DNA from: an uncultured Lachnospiraceae bacterium
Lineage (GTDB): Bacteria; Bacillota; Clostridia; Lachnospirales; Lachnospiraceae
Assembly: GCA_944380065.1 (NCBI GenBank)
Contig: CALWGM010000023.1
Location: forward strand, 1-44,225
Length of the DNA stretch: 44,225 nucleotides
Direction: 5' to 3'
The stretch's first letter is position 1. Each line of letters begins with the position of its first letter. The position numbers and the translations under genes were made by a program. The notes below the pieces were generated by a model. The model saw nothing but the letters and a program-made list of their open reading frames with translations, had not been told where the DNA came from and searched no databases. Of the stretch, positions 24,929 through 33,648 are shown piece by piece.

Positions 24929-25837
24929 TTATACGTTGATATGTTTGTGTACAGTCACACGGCTGCCGATATAACCGATACCAATTCCCAGAATCAGCCC
25001 CACCGGAAGCAGAACCATAAATACATCCCGCACCGGCACAAAGGTGAGCATGTTGCTGAGGAATTCAAACCGCTCCATCACATAGCGGATTACCCGCCCG
25101 TATACGGTATAGAGGATCGCCAGCGGTATGATGGCCCCTACAGCACCGATCAGGATACCCTCCACAATGAATGGCGCCCTGACGAAAAAGTCCGTCGCGC
25201 CGATCATCTTCATAATACCGATCTCTTCCTTCCTCACCGTGATACCTGTCCGCACCGTGTTGCTGATCAGGAAAACCGCCACGCAGATCAGAATGATAAT
25301 GATCGCCGCCGAGACAATCCCGATCACCGTGTTCACGTCCGAAAGCGTATTGGCCACTTCCTCGGACTGGCGGACCTCACGCACATTTTCCACACCGCTC
25401 AGGTAATCCACCAGATCCTGCTGATAGGAAATATCTGTCATATAAATCTCATAGGTGGCGTCATTGGCCAGAGGATTATCACTGCCGAAGGACTCCGCAG
25501 CGCTCTCGTCCCCGTCAAAATAAATCATCTTATACTCATCCCATGCTTCCTCCGCAGAAACATAGTTAAAGCTGGCGACCTCCTCCCGGGAAGCAATCAG
25601 CTGCCCGATCTGGTCGATCCTGGTCTGAGGCGTTCCCTCATCAAAAAACACCGTAACCGCAACCTCAGACTCCACATCCTGCATCACATTCTGAAAATTC
25701 ACAAGAATCGAATAGAAAACGCCAAACAGGAAAATACAGGCAGCCATAGTCGCTATGGACGCAATGGAAAACACCTTATTTGTCCAGACATTTTTAAATC
25801 CCTCTTTTATGGTATATCCGATCGTACTAATCTTCAT
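24929..25837 (-). CDS. ftsX: Cell division ABC transporter permease FtsX
   Basis: About 302 residues, the normal FtsX size. It starts '[20 protein letters not shown]' (the ATG overlaps the end of ftsE by 11 bases), with one span near 22-45, an extracellular domain (about 50-170) and three further spans ('[20 protein letters not shown]', '[20 protein letters not shown]' and the C-terminal one). '[20 protein letters not shown]' (about 198-217) is the conserved FtsX stretch before the ATPase contact. FtsX signals through the membrane to a coiled-coil wall hydrolase; in this window the CwlO/PcsB-like protein at 34.6-35.8 kb is the best candidate partner. Confidence 0.95.
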   Translation of the reverse strand: MKISTIGYTIKEGFKNVWTNKVFSIASIATMAACIFLFGVFYSILVNFQNVMQDVESEVAVTVFFDEGTPQTRIDQIGQLIASREEVASFNYVSAEEAWDEYKMIYFDGDESAAESFGSDNPLANDATYEIYMTDISYQQDLVDYLSGVENVREVRQSEEVANTLSDVNTVIGIVSAAIIIILICVAVFLISNTVRTGITVRKEEIGIMKMIGATDFFVRAPFIVEGILIGAVGAIIPLAILYTVYGRVIRYVMERFEFLSNMLTFVPVRDVFMVLLPVGLILGIGIGYIGSRVTVHKHINV

Positions 25838-26513
25838 TGGTTTCACCGCCCATCTGTACATCACTCACCACATGTCCCTGCTGCAGTGTGATCACACGTT
25901 TTTTCATTTCTGTCACAATCTCCATATTATGGCTGACCACCAGGACTGTCGTCCCGCGCTGGTTGATCTCCTCCAGCAGCTTCATGATCTCCCATGCGTT
26001 GCCCGGATCCAGGTTTCCTGTGGGCTCGTCCGCCAGCAGGATCTTCGGCTCATTCACCAGGGCCCTGGCAATCGCCACCCGCTGCTGCTCGCCTCCGGAA
26101 AGCTGGTTCGGTTTGGAACGGTATTTTGCCGCCAGTCCCACCAGGGAAAGGATCCTGGGAACCTTTTTCTTAATGGAACGGTTGGAGGCAGAAATCGCCC
26201 GCTGGGCAAAAGCAACATTGTCATATACATTCTTATCCTTTAAAAGGCGGAAATCCTGGAACACACAGCCGATATTCCGGCGGTAATACGGGATCTGTCC
26301 CCTGCGGATCTTATCCAGGCTCTTTTTATTGACCATAATGGTACCGGAAGTCGGATCCAGCTCCTTTAACAGCAGCTTGATCAGCGTGGACTTTCCGGAA
26401 CCGCTGTCGCCCACAACAAACACAAACTCTCCCGGATCGATGTGTATATTGACATCTACCAGCGCATGCGCGCCTTCTTCATATGTTTTACTGACATTTT
26501 TTAACGTAATCAC
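25827..26513 (-). CDS. ftsE: Cell division ABC transporter ATPase FtsE
   Basis: 228 residues with a GTG start at 26513, the exact usual FtsE length. It opens '[20 protein letters not shown]' and has Walker A 'GDSGSGKST', Q-loop 'VFQDFRLL', signature 'LSGGEQQR', Walker B '[12 protein letters not shown]' and switch 'VVSHNMEIV'. GGAG lies about 8 bases before the GTG. A longer reading to an ATG at 26633 would add 40 residues that do not look like FtsE. It is co-transcribed with ftsX (overlap) and drives FtsX to switch on wall hydrolysis at division or along the cylinder. Confidence 0.95.
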   Translation of the reverse strand: MITLKNVSKTYEEGAHALVDVNIHIDPGEFVFVVGDSGSGKSTLIKLLLKELDPTSGTIMVNKKSLDKIRRGQIPYYRRNIGCVFQDFRLLKDKNVYDNVAFAQRAISASNRSIKKKVPRILSLVGLAAKYRSKPNQLSGGEQQRVAIARALVNEPKILLADEPTGNLDPGNAWEIMKLLEEINQRGTTVLVVSHNMEIVTEMKKRVITLQQGHVVSDVQMGGETNED

Positions 26514-26599
26514 TTTGTTTTCTCCTTCCCGGGCATATTGTCCTGCCGCCCACACAGGATCCCTGGACTTTTCTCCTGATACGTCCATATCATGGAAAT

Positions 26600-26628
26600 G
26601 GGGACACCGGGTATAAGCTCGTGTCCCC
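26600..26628 (-). terminator. Hairpin after the PucR/CdaR-type regulator gene
   Basis: GGGGACAC (26600-26607) with GTGTCCCC (26621-26628) form an 8-bp stem; read on the minus strand it is followed by ATTTCC. It may reduce readthrough from the regulator gene into ftsE. Confidence 0.5.
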
Positions 26629-26640
26629 AACACACCTTGA

Positions 26641-27723
26641 TCAGTAGTCTAAAGTCTCCATATATTTCATGTATTTTACCACCATCAGCGCAATCTTAAA
26701 CGTGATCGCGTCCTCAAACACCCTCAGATCCAGCCCGGTGCTCTTCTGCAGCTTATCCAGCCGGTAAACCAGCGTATTTCTGTGGATATAGAGCTGTCTG
26801 GATGTTTCCGACACATTCAGGCTGTTCTCAAAGAATTTATTGATCGTGGTAAGGGTCTCCTCATCGAACTCATCCGGTGAACGCCCGTCAAAAATCTCCC
26901 GGATGAACATTTTGCACAGCGGGATCGGCAGCTGATAGATCAGACGCCCGATCCCCAGGTTCGCGTAGGCAATCACGTTCTGATCCTCAAAGAAAATCTT
27001 TCCCACGTCCAGAGCCATATGCGCTTCCTTATAAGAACGCGACACTTCCTTGATCTCATTCACCACCGTGCCATACGCCACATGGATATCCCGGTCTCCC
27101 TTAAAGAGCCCGTAAATCACTTCCGCTGTCTTAAACAGCTCCTCCGGCGCATCATTCTGCCCGACTTCTTTGACTACAATAATATTCTTTTCATCTACCG
27201 CAGTCACAAAATCCTGGTTCCTGCCCTCAAAGATGCTGCGCACACGGTCCAGGTCGTTCCCATCGCGGTCATGGTTGGTCTCTACTATATATACCACTCT
27301 CCGCACATCTGTTTCAATATGCAGTTTCTTTGCGCGGTTATAAATGTCTACTAAAAGCAGATTATCCAGCAGCAGATTTTTGATAAAATTATCCTTATCA
27401 AAACGCTCCTTGTACGCGATCAGAAGATTCTGGATCTGGAAACTGGCAATCTTCCCTACCATATAGACGTCGTCGCTGTCCCCGTACGCCAGCAGTACAT
27501 ATTCCATCTGATGCTCATCAAACACCTTAAAAAACTGGCATCCGGAAACCACCTGGCTGTCCGCCGGCGAATCCACAAAAGCCACCGCCGGCTCCACATA
27601 ACGGTCTGCCTCGGCAAATGTGCTCGCCAGGATCTTCCCCTCTGTATCGATCACGCACAGATCTACCCTCGTGATATTCTTTAATCCGTCAATCGTCGTC
27701 TGCAAAATCTGATTTGAAATCAT
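26641..27723 (-). CDS. PucR/CdaR-type transcriptional regulator
   Basis: About 360 residues. The N-terminus (about 5-110) resembles a small-molecule sensing domain seen in CdaR/sugar-diacid regulators ('TIDGLKNITRVDLCVIDTEG'). A central GGDEF-derived region (about 140-265) is followed by a C-terminal PucR-type helix-turn-helix: 'NVSETSRQLYIHRNTLVYRL' and 'LDKLQKSTGLDLRVFEDAI' (about 305-345). The ATG at 27723 has GGGGGAG 6 bases before it; an ATG 36 bases upstream lacks this. It lies just before ftsE on the same strand. The ligand and target genes are unknown. Confidence 0.82.
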   Translation of the reverse strand: MISNQILQTTIDGLKNITRVDLCVIDTEGKILASTFAEADRYVEPAVAFVDSPADSQVVSGCQFFKVFDEHQMEYVLLAYGDSDDVYMVGKIASFQIQNLLIAYKERFDKDNFIKNLLLDNLLLVDIYNRAKKLHIETDVRRVVYIVETNHDRDGNDLDRVRSIFEGRNQDFVTAVDEKNIIVVKEVGQNDAPEELFKTAEVIYGLFKGDRDIHVAYGTVVNEIKEVSRSYKEAHMALDVGKIFFEDQNVIAYANLGIGRLIYQLPIPLCKMFIREIFDGRSPDEFDEETLTTINKFFENSLNVSETSRQLYIHRNTLVYRLDKLQKSTGLDLRVFEDAITFKIALMVVKYMKYMETLDY

Positions 27724-28025
27724 TCGCTGCTCCCCCTTCAAAACCATCCCATGATACATAACATTGAATCACTATGCAATATCCACAATCCCCAAAATCA
27801 GATTTAGGGATATTTCCAGTCACACATTAGTATTTTAAGACAAAACCCCCAAAGAAGTAAAGAGGAAATCTGATTTTTTTTATGCATTTCCGATAAATTT
27901 TAGAATTTGTTCACATATTGCGCCAAAAACAGCCTCAGATTTCCGAAAAATCCATGTCAAGTACAATTTCAGGTTCCATTTGCAGATTAGCAAAGTACAC
28001 AAATTCTGAAAATGCAACAGGGAAT

Positions 28026-28129
28026 TGTTCACAAAAAGAATTTTCCGCAAAAAAGTTATCCACAATGCAATTGTATGAAAAATTGCCGTTTTTCCGAAGT
28101 TTTGCACAAAGTTATACACATTATCCACA
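28026..28129 (+). other. Cluster of DnaA boxes
   Basis: TTATCCACA at 28056-28064, TTATACACA at 28112-28120 and TTATCCACA at 28121-28129 are consensus DnaA boxes, all on the plus strand, the last two directly abutting. One-mismatch copies occur at 27906 and 28026 (TTGTTCACA), near 28102 (TTTTGCACA) and near 28181 (TTGTGCACA). The DNA around is A/T-rich. No dnaA, dnaN or other origin gene is in the window. Confidence 0.7.
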
Positions 28130-28260
28130 GAAAAAGAAGAAAAAAACTTCTTCTGTCTCCCTTTCTGCCGGAACAGATGTTTTGTGCACAACTCATAGTC
28201 CGTATCCTTTTCTCCTTTTCCTCCCCGCGATCTGCGCTGTCCGAAAACACCTCTGCTTTT

Positions 28261-28313
28261 AAAAAGGCCCGCACCTGCCGGTCTCCTGCCGTACCGGCCA
28301 ACATGCGGGCTTT
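28261..28313 (-). terminator. Terminator of the SH3/NlpC-P60 gene
   Basis: On the minus strand GCCCGCA (complement of 28304-28310) pairs with TGCGGGC (complement of 28267-28273), with a further GCCGGT/ACCGGC stem inside, followed by CTTTTT. It starts a few bases after the stop codon. Confidence 0.85.
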
Positions 28314-28322
28314 CTTCCTTGC

Positions 28323-29357
28323 TTAATTAAAAATTCTTCTCACCGTTAAAATATTGTTATAGGTTGCAGACGAAACCTTGATCCCGGAACGCTCATTGGC
28401 CGCATGTACGATCTGGCCGCCGCCAATATAGATCGCAACATGGCCGCTGTAACAGATGATATCACCCGGCTGTGCCTCAGAATAGCTGACCTCCCTGCCC
28501 ACGCCGCGCTGCGCTGCGGAAGAATGGGGAAGCGATACCCCGAAATGAGCGTACACGCTCATGACAAACCCGGAACAGTCCGCCCCGTTGGTCAGGCTTG
28601 TACCGCCCCAAACATAGGGATTCCCCACAAACTGAAGGCCATACTCTGCAACAGCGCTTCCTCCGGATACCTGCTCCGGTTCTTTTGCGTACAGGAATGT
28701 ATCCGCTACAGAAACATAATCCGCAGACACATACCCCTCGCCTTCCGCTGTACTGACCTTCACCCAGCCCGGGATGCTCTCATCTAAAACCTGCAGCTGG
28801 CTTCCGTCCGCCGCCAAGGTCCGGATCTCTGCTTCCGTGGAGGCTTCCGCCCTCACCCGGAGCGTGTCCGCCTGTACCTCTGCCATCCGCAGTTTCACAG
28901 AATCAATCAGTTCCCGGTCCCCAACCGTCAGGAAATCTCCCCGGATATATCCGGAAATAGAACCGGATGTGATACGGTACCAGCCGTTTTCCTCACCTTC
29001 CACCTGGGCTACCGCATGGTTTTCCATTCTCCCCACGATCTCACTGTCTTCCGTGGCTCCGCTTCTGACATTGACATAATCATCGGTCTGTACAACGCCT
29101 GTCCTGGCATAAAACTCCGCCAGCGCCTGTTCGGCCGCCTCCTGTTCTCTGGCAGCTTCCTCTGCCTCCTGTTTAATATCCTGGCTGAGTCTGTCCTCCT
29201 CTTCCAGATCCACATCTGCCAGGGCCAGGGAAAATCCTGCCATCGGCAGATCCGCGGCATCTTTTGCCCCGCCTGCCATCGCCGGTGCAGCACCAGTGGA
29301 AAAAAGAATCGCCCCTGCCAGCAGGCAGGCTGTCAGTTTCATTCGTCTCGCTTTCAT
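28323..29357 (-). CDS. Secreted NlpC/P60 peptidoglycan endopeptidase with two SH3 domains
   Basis: A 344-residue secreted protein. A signal peptide (1-28, ending 'APAMAGG'), a short charged helical stretch ('EAEEAAREQEAAEQALAEF'), two bacterial SH3 domains (about 92-145 and 160-220, 'YVNVRSGATEDSEIVGRM' and 'LRVRAEASTEAEIRTL') and an NlpC/P60 domain (about 238-344). The catalytic Cys is in 'NGADCSGF', the His in 'GHVAIYIGGG' and the third polar residue in 'IVHAAN'. It cuts D-Glu/diaminopimelate-type stem peptide bonds. GGAG is 6 bases before the ATG. A consensus promoter and a WalR-type box precede it. Its catalytic domain closely resembles that of the second hydrolase at 34.6 kb. Confidence 0.94.
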   Translation of the reverse strand: MKARRMKLTACLLAGAILFSTGAAPAMAGGAKDAADLPMAGFSLALADVDLEEEDRLSQDIKQEAEEAAREQEAAEQALAEFYARTGVVQTDDYVNVRSGATEDSEIVGRMENHAVAQVEGEENGWYRITSGSISGYIRGDFLTVGDRELIDSVKLRMAEVQADTLRVRAEASTEAEIRTLAADGSQLQVLDESIPGWVKVSTAEGEGYVSADYVSVADTFLYAKEPEQVSGGSAVAEYGLQFVGNPYVWGGTSLTNGADCSGFVMSVYAHFGVSLPHSSAAQRGVGREVSYSEAQPGDIICYSGHVAIYIGGGQIVHAANERSGIKVSSATYNNILTVRRIFN

Positions 29358-29402
29358 CCGTATCTCCTACTATTTCTTTCCGTTATATTTTAGTTAAAAA
29401 TT

Positions 29403-29419
29403 ATTACATAATTGTTACA
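29403..29419 (-). promoter_or_regulatory. Candidate WalR box in the leader of the NlpC/P60 gene
   Basis: On the minus strand TGTAAC-N5-TGTAAT fits the WalR (YycF) consensus TGTWAH-N5-TGTWAH exactly. It lies about 15 bases downstream of the -10 box, a position that would favour repression. Confidence 0.55.
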
Positions 29420-29433
29420 TTTATTGCGATATG

Positions 29434-29462
29434 ATTATAGCAAACTGAATTTTGTATGTCAA
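29434..29462 (-). promoter_or_regulatory. Consensus promoter of the SH3/NlpC-P60 gene
   Basis: On the minus strand TTGACA (complement of 29457-29462), exactly 17 bases, and TATAAT (complement of 29434-29439) with a TG one base before the -10 box. It is the strongest vegetative promoter in the window; the leader is about 70 bases. Confidence 0.88.
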
Positions 29463-29499
29463 GAAGCGAAACTATGTTTTCTGATAAGAACAATATGAC

Positions 29500-29544
29500 A
29501 AAAAGCTGCCGCATCCATGATGCAGAACATCACAGATGCGGCAG
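29500..29544 (-). terminator. Terminator of the class A PBP gene
   Basis: CTGCCGCATC (29506-29515) pairs with GATGCGGCAG (29535-29544). Read on the minus strand, the stem is followed by CTTTTTGTC. It lies 10 bases after the PBP stop codon. Confidence 0.85.
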
Positions 29545-29554
29545 TCCGCATATT

Positions 29555-32095
29555 CTATTGTGCCGGCTCCGTCGGGACGGCAGTCTGCCCTCCCCCGGCG
29601 CCGCCCTGTATATTCTGCAGGATCTCATCCAGAACCCCGCCGCCGGTATGCACATCACAGGTCTCCGTCGGTTTCTGCGTTGCCGGATCTGTGGAATTCT
29701 TCACAAAAGTCTTCTGCTGGCAAAGCTCCTCCGGACAGTTTGGCCCTGCCAGTTTTCCGGAAACCGTACAAATCTTCACGCTTTCATGGATATCACAGGT
29801 CTCCGTCGGCGCGTCATCCCCGGCAAAATACTCGGTCTGCAGCTTGTCGCAGACGCCTTCCACCGCAAGCTTGCCGGAAGCCGCGCACACCGTACACTGG
29901 GTAATCCCATCCGGTCTGGGAAAACCGGTATCCTCCAGATTTTCATGAACTCTGGACATGGTCTCTCTCCACAAAATCCTGGTAAACCTGGTAGACTCCA
30001 GTTCCGAATTGTCATCATATCCGCCCCAGATGGCGCAGGTATAATAAGGCGTGTAGCCAACGAACCAGGACGCCCGGGTAGATGTGGTGGTTCCCGTCTT
30101 GCCGGCAATGGACATTCCAGAGAAATCCGCCAGCCGTCCGGTTCCCTCTGTCACCACGTCCTCCATGGCCGAGGTAAGCAGGAAAGCCGTCGTCGACTTG
30201 ATCACCTGATGGGACTCCGGCGTCTTTTCCAACAGGACATTGCAGTCATGATCTAAAATCTTCGTATAATAAACAGGCTCCTGATAGAGACCGCCGTTGG
30301 CAATCGCCGCATACGCCGCTGTCAGCTCCACATTCGTCACGCCGTCCGTGATGCCTCCCAGCGGAAGCGCTTCCACCATATCGTTCTCTTTCTCCAAAGT
30401 GGTAAATCCAAAATTCAGCACGGACTGGAAACATTTTTCCAGCGTCACCATCCGGCTGGTCTTTACAGCCACCACATTGACAGAATCCGTGATCGCATCC
30501 CGGACGGTTGTCAGGCCCCGGTACCTGCCGTCTGCGTTCCTCACCACTTTCCCGGAGGCATAGGTGATGGGTTCGTCCACAATCCCGGTGGCCAGGCTGA
30601 CCAGTCCCTCATCCAGTGCAGGCGCATACGCGGAAACGATCTTGAACGTAGATCCCGGCTGCATCGTGGTCCCGGACGCACGGTTCAGGGTCTGGCTGGC
30701 GGTCTTTTCCCCCCTGCCTCCCACCAGGGCTTTTACCTGCCCGGTCTTCTGGTCTATCACGGTCATCGAAACCTGCGGCTGTATGGTATAGGTTACATTT
30801 TCGCCGATCACGGTCCCGCCGCCCTGAAGCACCGCTGCTTTGTATTCCGCAATCGCCGCGGCAGCAGCCTCCTCACTGTCGTAATTCAGTGAATTCCTGC
30901 CCTTCTCAGATTTCAGCCAGGACAGCATCTTCTGCTGGCTGAAATGCTCCACAGAGCCATCCGGCTGCTGGACGGACAGTGCATAAGAAAAGGATATCTT
31001 GCTGCCAATCTCATAATTGGAATCATCCCTGACGGTTTCATCACAGATACTCTGGATCCCCGGATCCTGCGTGGAATAAACCGTCAGCCCTCCGCTGTAC
31101 AGCATCTGGTAGGCCTGTGCCTCGGAATAGCCAAGCTCCTCCTGCAGATCCTGGATCACCTCTTCCGTCAGCGCATCCACAAAATAGGACGTCACATTGG
31201 CCGGGCTGCTCTCATACGCCGTATTCGTATCACTGATCCTTGAATAGACATCGTCCGTCAGGGCTTCTTCGTACTCCTCTTTACTGATATAACCCTGGTC
31301 GCGCATGTTTTCCAGGACTTTCTGGCGGCGCACCTCGTTCTCCTCCGGATGGGAGATGGGATTGAACCGGGACGGGTTCTGGGTAATCGCAGCTAAAACA
31401 GCACATTCCGAAAGGTTCAGTTCTGACACATCCTTGCCAAAATACCGGTTGGAAGCCGCCTGCACCCCCAATGTATTCTGCCCCAGGTTGATGGTGTTCA
31501 GATAATTTTCCATGATCCATTCCTTGGAAACTTCTTTTTCCAGTTCCACGGCCAGATACTGTTCCTGCAGCTTCCGCCGGACCCTCTCCGTCTCCGTCTC
31601 TGAAGTCCAGCCGTCAAACACGTTATTTTTCAAAAGCTGCTGTGTGATCGTGCTGGCTCCCTCAGAAAATGTACCTGTCGTGATCCCCTGCATCCCCGCA
31701 CGGATAATTCCCTTGATATCAATACCATTATGCTGATAAAAACGCTCGTCCTCAATCGCCACAAACGCATGCTGGAGATCTTCCGGGATCTCCTCTAATG
31801 TCGCATACACACGGTTGGATCCTGTCCCCACCAGCTGCGCCGACACATTTCCGGCCGCATCGTATACTGTAGACATATATCCGGAAGGCGTTACATCAGC
31901 AAGATCGATCTCCGGCGCGTTGGCCATGGTATCCTTCACATAACCATAGACCCGGATCCCCGCATATCCGATCCCGGCAATCAGGACAACCAGCAGGATC
32001 AGCAAAATCAGCGTTTTGATCCAATACCGGGTCGCCAGCCGCCGGGAGGAAATCAGTTCTCTCTTTTTCCGGATCCCTTTCCTGCCATAATCCAT
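29555..32095 (-). CDS. Class A penicillin-binding protein (PBP1A-like glycosyltransferase/transpeptidase)
   Basis: An 846-residue membrane-anchored enzyme that polymerises and cross-links peptidoglycan. A basic N-terminus and one span (about 27-50), then a GT51 glycosyltransferase domain (about 85-260) with 'IEDERFYQHNGIDIKGIIRA' and 'GASTITQQLLKN', and a transpeptidase domain (about 440-730) with the active Ser in 'PGSTFKI', 'SVN' and 'KTGTT'. The C-terminal 110 residues are unusual: eight cysteines and twice the phrase 'PTETCD' followed by Ile/Val-His, with 'CTVSGKLAGPNC'-like units. AGGAGG precedes the ATG. A promoter with TTGCTA and TATAAT faces that of the divergent YigZ-like gene. Confidence 0.95.
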   Translation of the reverse strand: MDYGRKGIRKKRELISSRRLATRYWIKTLILLILLVVLIAGIGYAGIRVYGYVKDTMANAPEIDLADVTPSGYMSTVYDAAGNVSAQLVGTGSNRVYATLEEIPEDLQHAFVAIEDERFYQHNGIDIKGIIRAGMQGITTGTFSEGASTITQQLLKNNVFDGWTSETETERVRRKLQEQYLAVELEKEVSKEWIMENYLNTINLGQNTLGVQAASNRYFGKDVSELNLSECAVLAAITQNPSRFNPISHPEENEVRRQKVLENMRDQGYISKEEYEEALTDDVYSRISDTNTAYESSPANVTSYFVDALTEEVIQDLQEELGYSEAQAYQMLYSGGLTVYSTQDPGIQSICDETVRDDSNYEIGSKISFSYALSVQQPDGSVEHFSQQKMLSWLKSEKGRNSLNYDSEEAAAAAIAEYKAAVLQGGGTVIGENVTYTIQPQVSMTVIDQKTGQVKALVGGRGEKTASQTLNRASGTTMQPGSTFKIVSAYAPALDEGLVSLATGIVDEPITYASGKVVRNADGRYRGLTTVRDAITDSVNVVAVKTSRMVTLEKCFQSVLNFGFTTLEKENDMVEALPLGGITDGVTNVELTAAYAAIANGGLYQEPVYYTKILDHDCNVLLEKTPESHQVIKSTTAFLLTSAMEDVVTEGTGRLADFSGMSIAGKTGTTTSTRASWFVGYTPYYTCAIWGGYDDNSELESTRFTRILWRETMSRVHENLEDTGFPRPDGITQCTVCAASGKLAVEGVCDKLQTEYFAGDDAPTETCDIHESVKICTVSGKLAGPNCPEELCQQKTFVKNSTDPATQKPTETCDVHTGGGVLDEILQNIQGGAGGGQTAVPTEPAQ

Positions 32096-32198
32096 GGTCT
32101 TCCTCCTTTTCAGGCTGTTTTATTCCTGTTTGTTACTGGTCACTCCGTTCACAGCAACACCTGTTTTCATTCATTGCGCCAAAAAAACGCAATAAGTT

Positions 32199-32232
32199 AT
32201 TTTATTATATCAAAAATATGATATAATAGCAA
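32199..32232. promoter_or_regulatory. Overlapping divergent promoters of the PBP and YigZ-like genes
   Basis: A 10-bp inverted repeat, TATTATATCA (32203-32212) and TGATATAATA (32219-32228), holds a -10 box on each strand. Minus strand (PBP): TTGCTA at the complement of 32227-32232, 17 bases, TATAAT at the complement of 32204-32209. Plus strand (YigZ-like): extended -10 TGATATAAT (32219-32227) without a good -35. The PBP -35 overlaps the plus -10, so only one polymerase can bind at a time. Confidence 0.65.
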
Positions 32233-32257
32233 GAAACCATACTACAGGAGTCAATTT

Positions 32258-32908
32258 ATGTCATATAGAACCGTCTTCAACGGGGGACAGGCGGAGATCG
32301 AGGAAAAGAAATCCCGCTTTATCGCTTCTGTCCGCCCGGTGGACAGCGAAACGGAAGCCCTGAATTTCTTAGCTTCCACCCGTAAAAAATACTGGGATGC
32401 CAGACACAACTGTTACGCCTATACCATCGGCAAAAACCACGAGCTGCAGCGGTGCAGCGACGATGGGGAGCCGGCCGGGACCGCCGGCCGGCCCATGCTG
32501 GATATCCTGTTAAAGGAGGACATTCATAACTGCATCGTTGTGGTCACCCGCTATTTCGGCGGTACGCTGCTGGGCACCGGCGGGCTGGTGCGCGCCTATC
32601 AGAAGGCCGCCCGGGAAGGGCTGGCCGCCAGTACGGTGATTGAGAAGCGCAGCGGACAGAAGCTGACCATCCGCACCGATTACAACGGCCTGGGGAAGCT
32701 TCAGTATCTGGCCGCCAAAACCCATACCTCCGTCCTTGACACCCGTTATACGGACATCGTCGAGATGGATGTCATTGTGCCTGCCAAAGAGGTTTCCGCC
32801 TTCTGCAGCCAGGTCACGGAGGCCACTGGCGGAAAGGCGAAGCTGATTCCCGGTGACGCGGCAGAATACGCCGACGCAGACGGCGACCTGCTTCTGTTTG
32901 AAGAATAG
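32258..32908 (+). CDS. YigZ/IMPACT-family protein
   Basis: A 216-residue protein of the UPF0029/IMPACT family, normal length. The N-terminal domain (about 15-125) has the family stretch 'CYAYTIGKNHELQRCSDDGE' followed by 'PAGTAGRPMLDIL' and 'VVVTRYFGGTLLGTGGLVRA'; a C-terminal ferredoxin-like DUF1949 domain (about 138-195) follows. Eukaryotic IMPACT regulates Gcn2; the bacterial role is poorly known, with translation or nucleic acid links suggested. ACAGGAG lies 9 bases before the ATG. It leads a three-gene plus-strand unit with the thioesterase and CvfB genes. Confidence 0.93.
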   Translation: MSYRTVFNGGQAEIEEKKSRFIASVRPVDSETEALNFLASTRKKYWDARHNCYAYTIGKNHELQRCSDDGEPAGTAGRPMLDILLKEDIHNCIVVVTRYFGGTLLGTGGLVRAYQKAAREGLAASTVIEKRSGQKLTIRTDYNGLGKLQYLAAKTHTSVLDTRYTDIVEMDVIVPAKEVSAFCSQVTEATGGKAKLIPGDAAEYADADGDLLLFEE

Positions 32909-32921
32909 GAGGAGATACCCC

Positions 32922-33629
32922 ATGTACAGTTTTCAGACGCGCGTCCGCTTCAGTGAGGTGGACAGCGAGCTTCATATTACACTGCCTGCAATCCTCACTT
33001 ATTTCCAGGACTGCAGTATTTTTCATTCTGACTCCATCGGCCTGGGCATTTCCCGGCTGATGCAGGAGGGACACGTATGGATCCTGTCTTCCTGGCAGAT
33101 TATCGTGAACCGCTATCCGGCCCTGGGCGAGGAGCTGTCCATCGGCACCTGGGCTTATGGCTGGAAAAACTTTTTCGGTTACCGGAATTTTACCATGACG
33201 GACGCAGAGGGAAATCTGGCCGCCTACGCCAATACCAACTGGATCTACACCGATATTCATACCGGCAGACCGACCCGGATCCCGAAGGAGGTCAGCGACG
33301 CCTACTCCATCGAACCGCCTCTCAATATGGAGTTTTCCGGACGGAAGATTTCCGTTCCAAAAGAAGGCGTTTCGCCGGAGCGCGTTTTTGCCGTCCGCAA
33401 ATCGGACATCGATTCCAACCACCATGTCAATAATGAGCGCTATGTGCTGATCGCCCAGGAATTCCTTCCCGCCGGGTTCCGTACCAGGCAGATGCGGGCA
33501 GAATACAAACGATCCGCGAAATATGGGGACACCATGTACCCGGTGGTTACAGACGAGGGAGATAAGATTACCGTTGTGTTAAACAATAAGGAGAGCAGCC
33601 CGTATGCGGTCATCGAATTCAGCCGCTGA
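32922..33629 (+). CDS. Acyl-ACP thioesterase-like hotdog protein
   Basis: About 235 residues. Two hotdog folds in tandem, as in acyl-ACP thioesterases: the first begins 'YSFQTRVRFSEVDSELHITL' and includes 'WILSSWQIIVNRYP' and 'FFGYRNFTMTD'; the second has 'VRKSDIDSNHHVNNERYVLI', where the Asn-His-containing stretch is the catalytic region of the family. It releases fatty acids from acyl carrier protein. AGGAGG about 9 bases before the ATG at 32922 fixes the start; a longer reading would overlap the upstream gene. Gap to the YigZ-like gene is 13 bases. Confidence 0.9.
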   Translation: MYSFQTRVRFSEVDSELHITLPAILTYFQDCSIFHSDSIGLGISRLMQEGHVWILSSWQIIVNRYPALGEELSIGTWAYGWKNFFGYRNFTMTDAEGNLAAYANTNWIYTDIHTGRPTRIPKEVSDAYSIEPPLNMEFSGRKISVPKEGVSPERVFAVRKSDIDSNHHVNNERYVLIAQEFLPAGFRTRQMRAEYKRSAKYGDTMYPVVTDEGDKITVVLNNKESSPYAVIEFSR

Positions 33630-33648
33630 GGATACTGCCGGAAGGGAA

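Larger units (their letters stand above)
27724..28322. other. 600-bp AT-rich intergenic region
   Basis: Gene-free on both strands as far as I can judge; the short open frames here show no family pattern and no ribosome sites. It contains the leader of the PucR-type gene at the left, three consensus DnaA boxes and several near-matches in the middle (28026-28189), and the terminator of the NlpC/P60 gene at the right. Confidence 0.7.

Noticed and set aside
24836-25891. A 351-codon plus-strand frame opposite ftsX
   Set aside because: It is the antisense of a clearly identified gene.
28026-28129. The DnaA boxes as the main chromosome origin
   Set aside because: No dnaA, dnaN, rpmH or gid/par genes lie nearby, only three full boxes are present and there is no clear unwinding element; kept as a DnaA-binding cluster only.
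27880-28326. Short open frames on both strands in the 600-bp gap
   Set aside because: No ribosome site, no recognisable domain, and they overlap DnaA boxes and a terminator.
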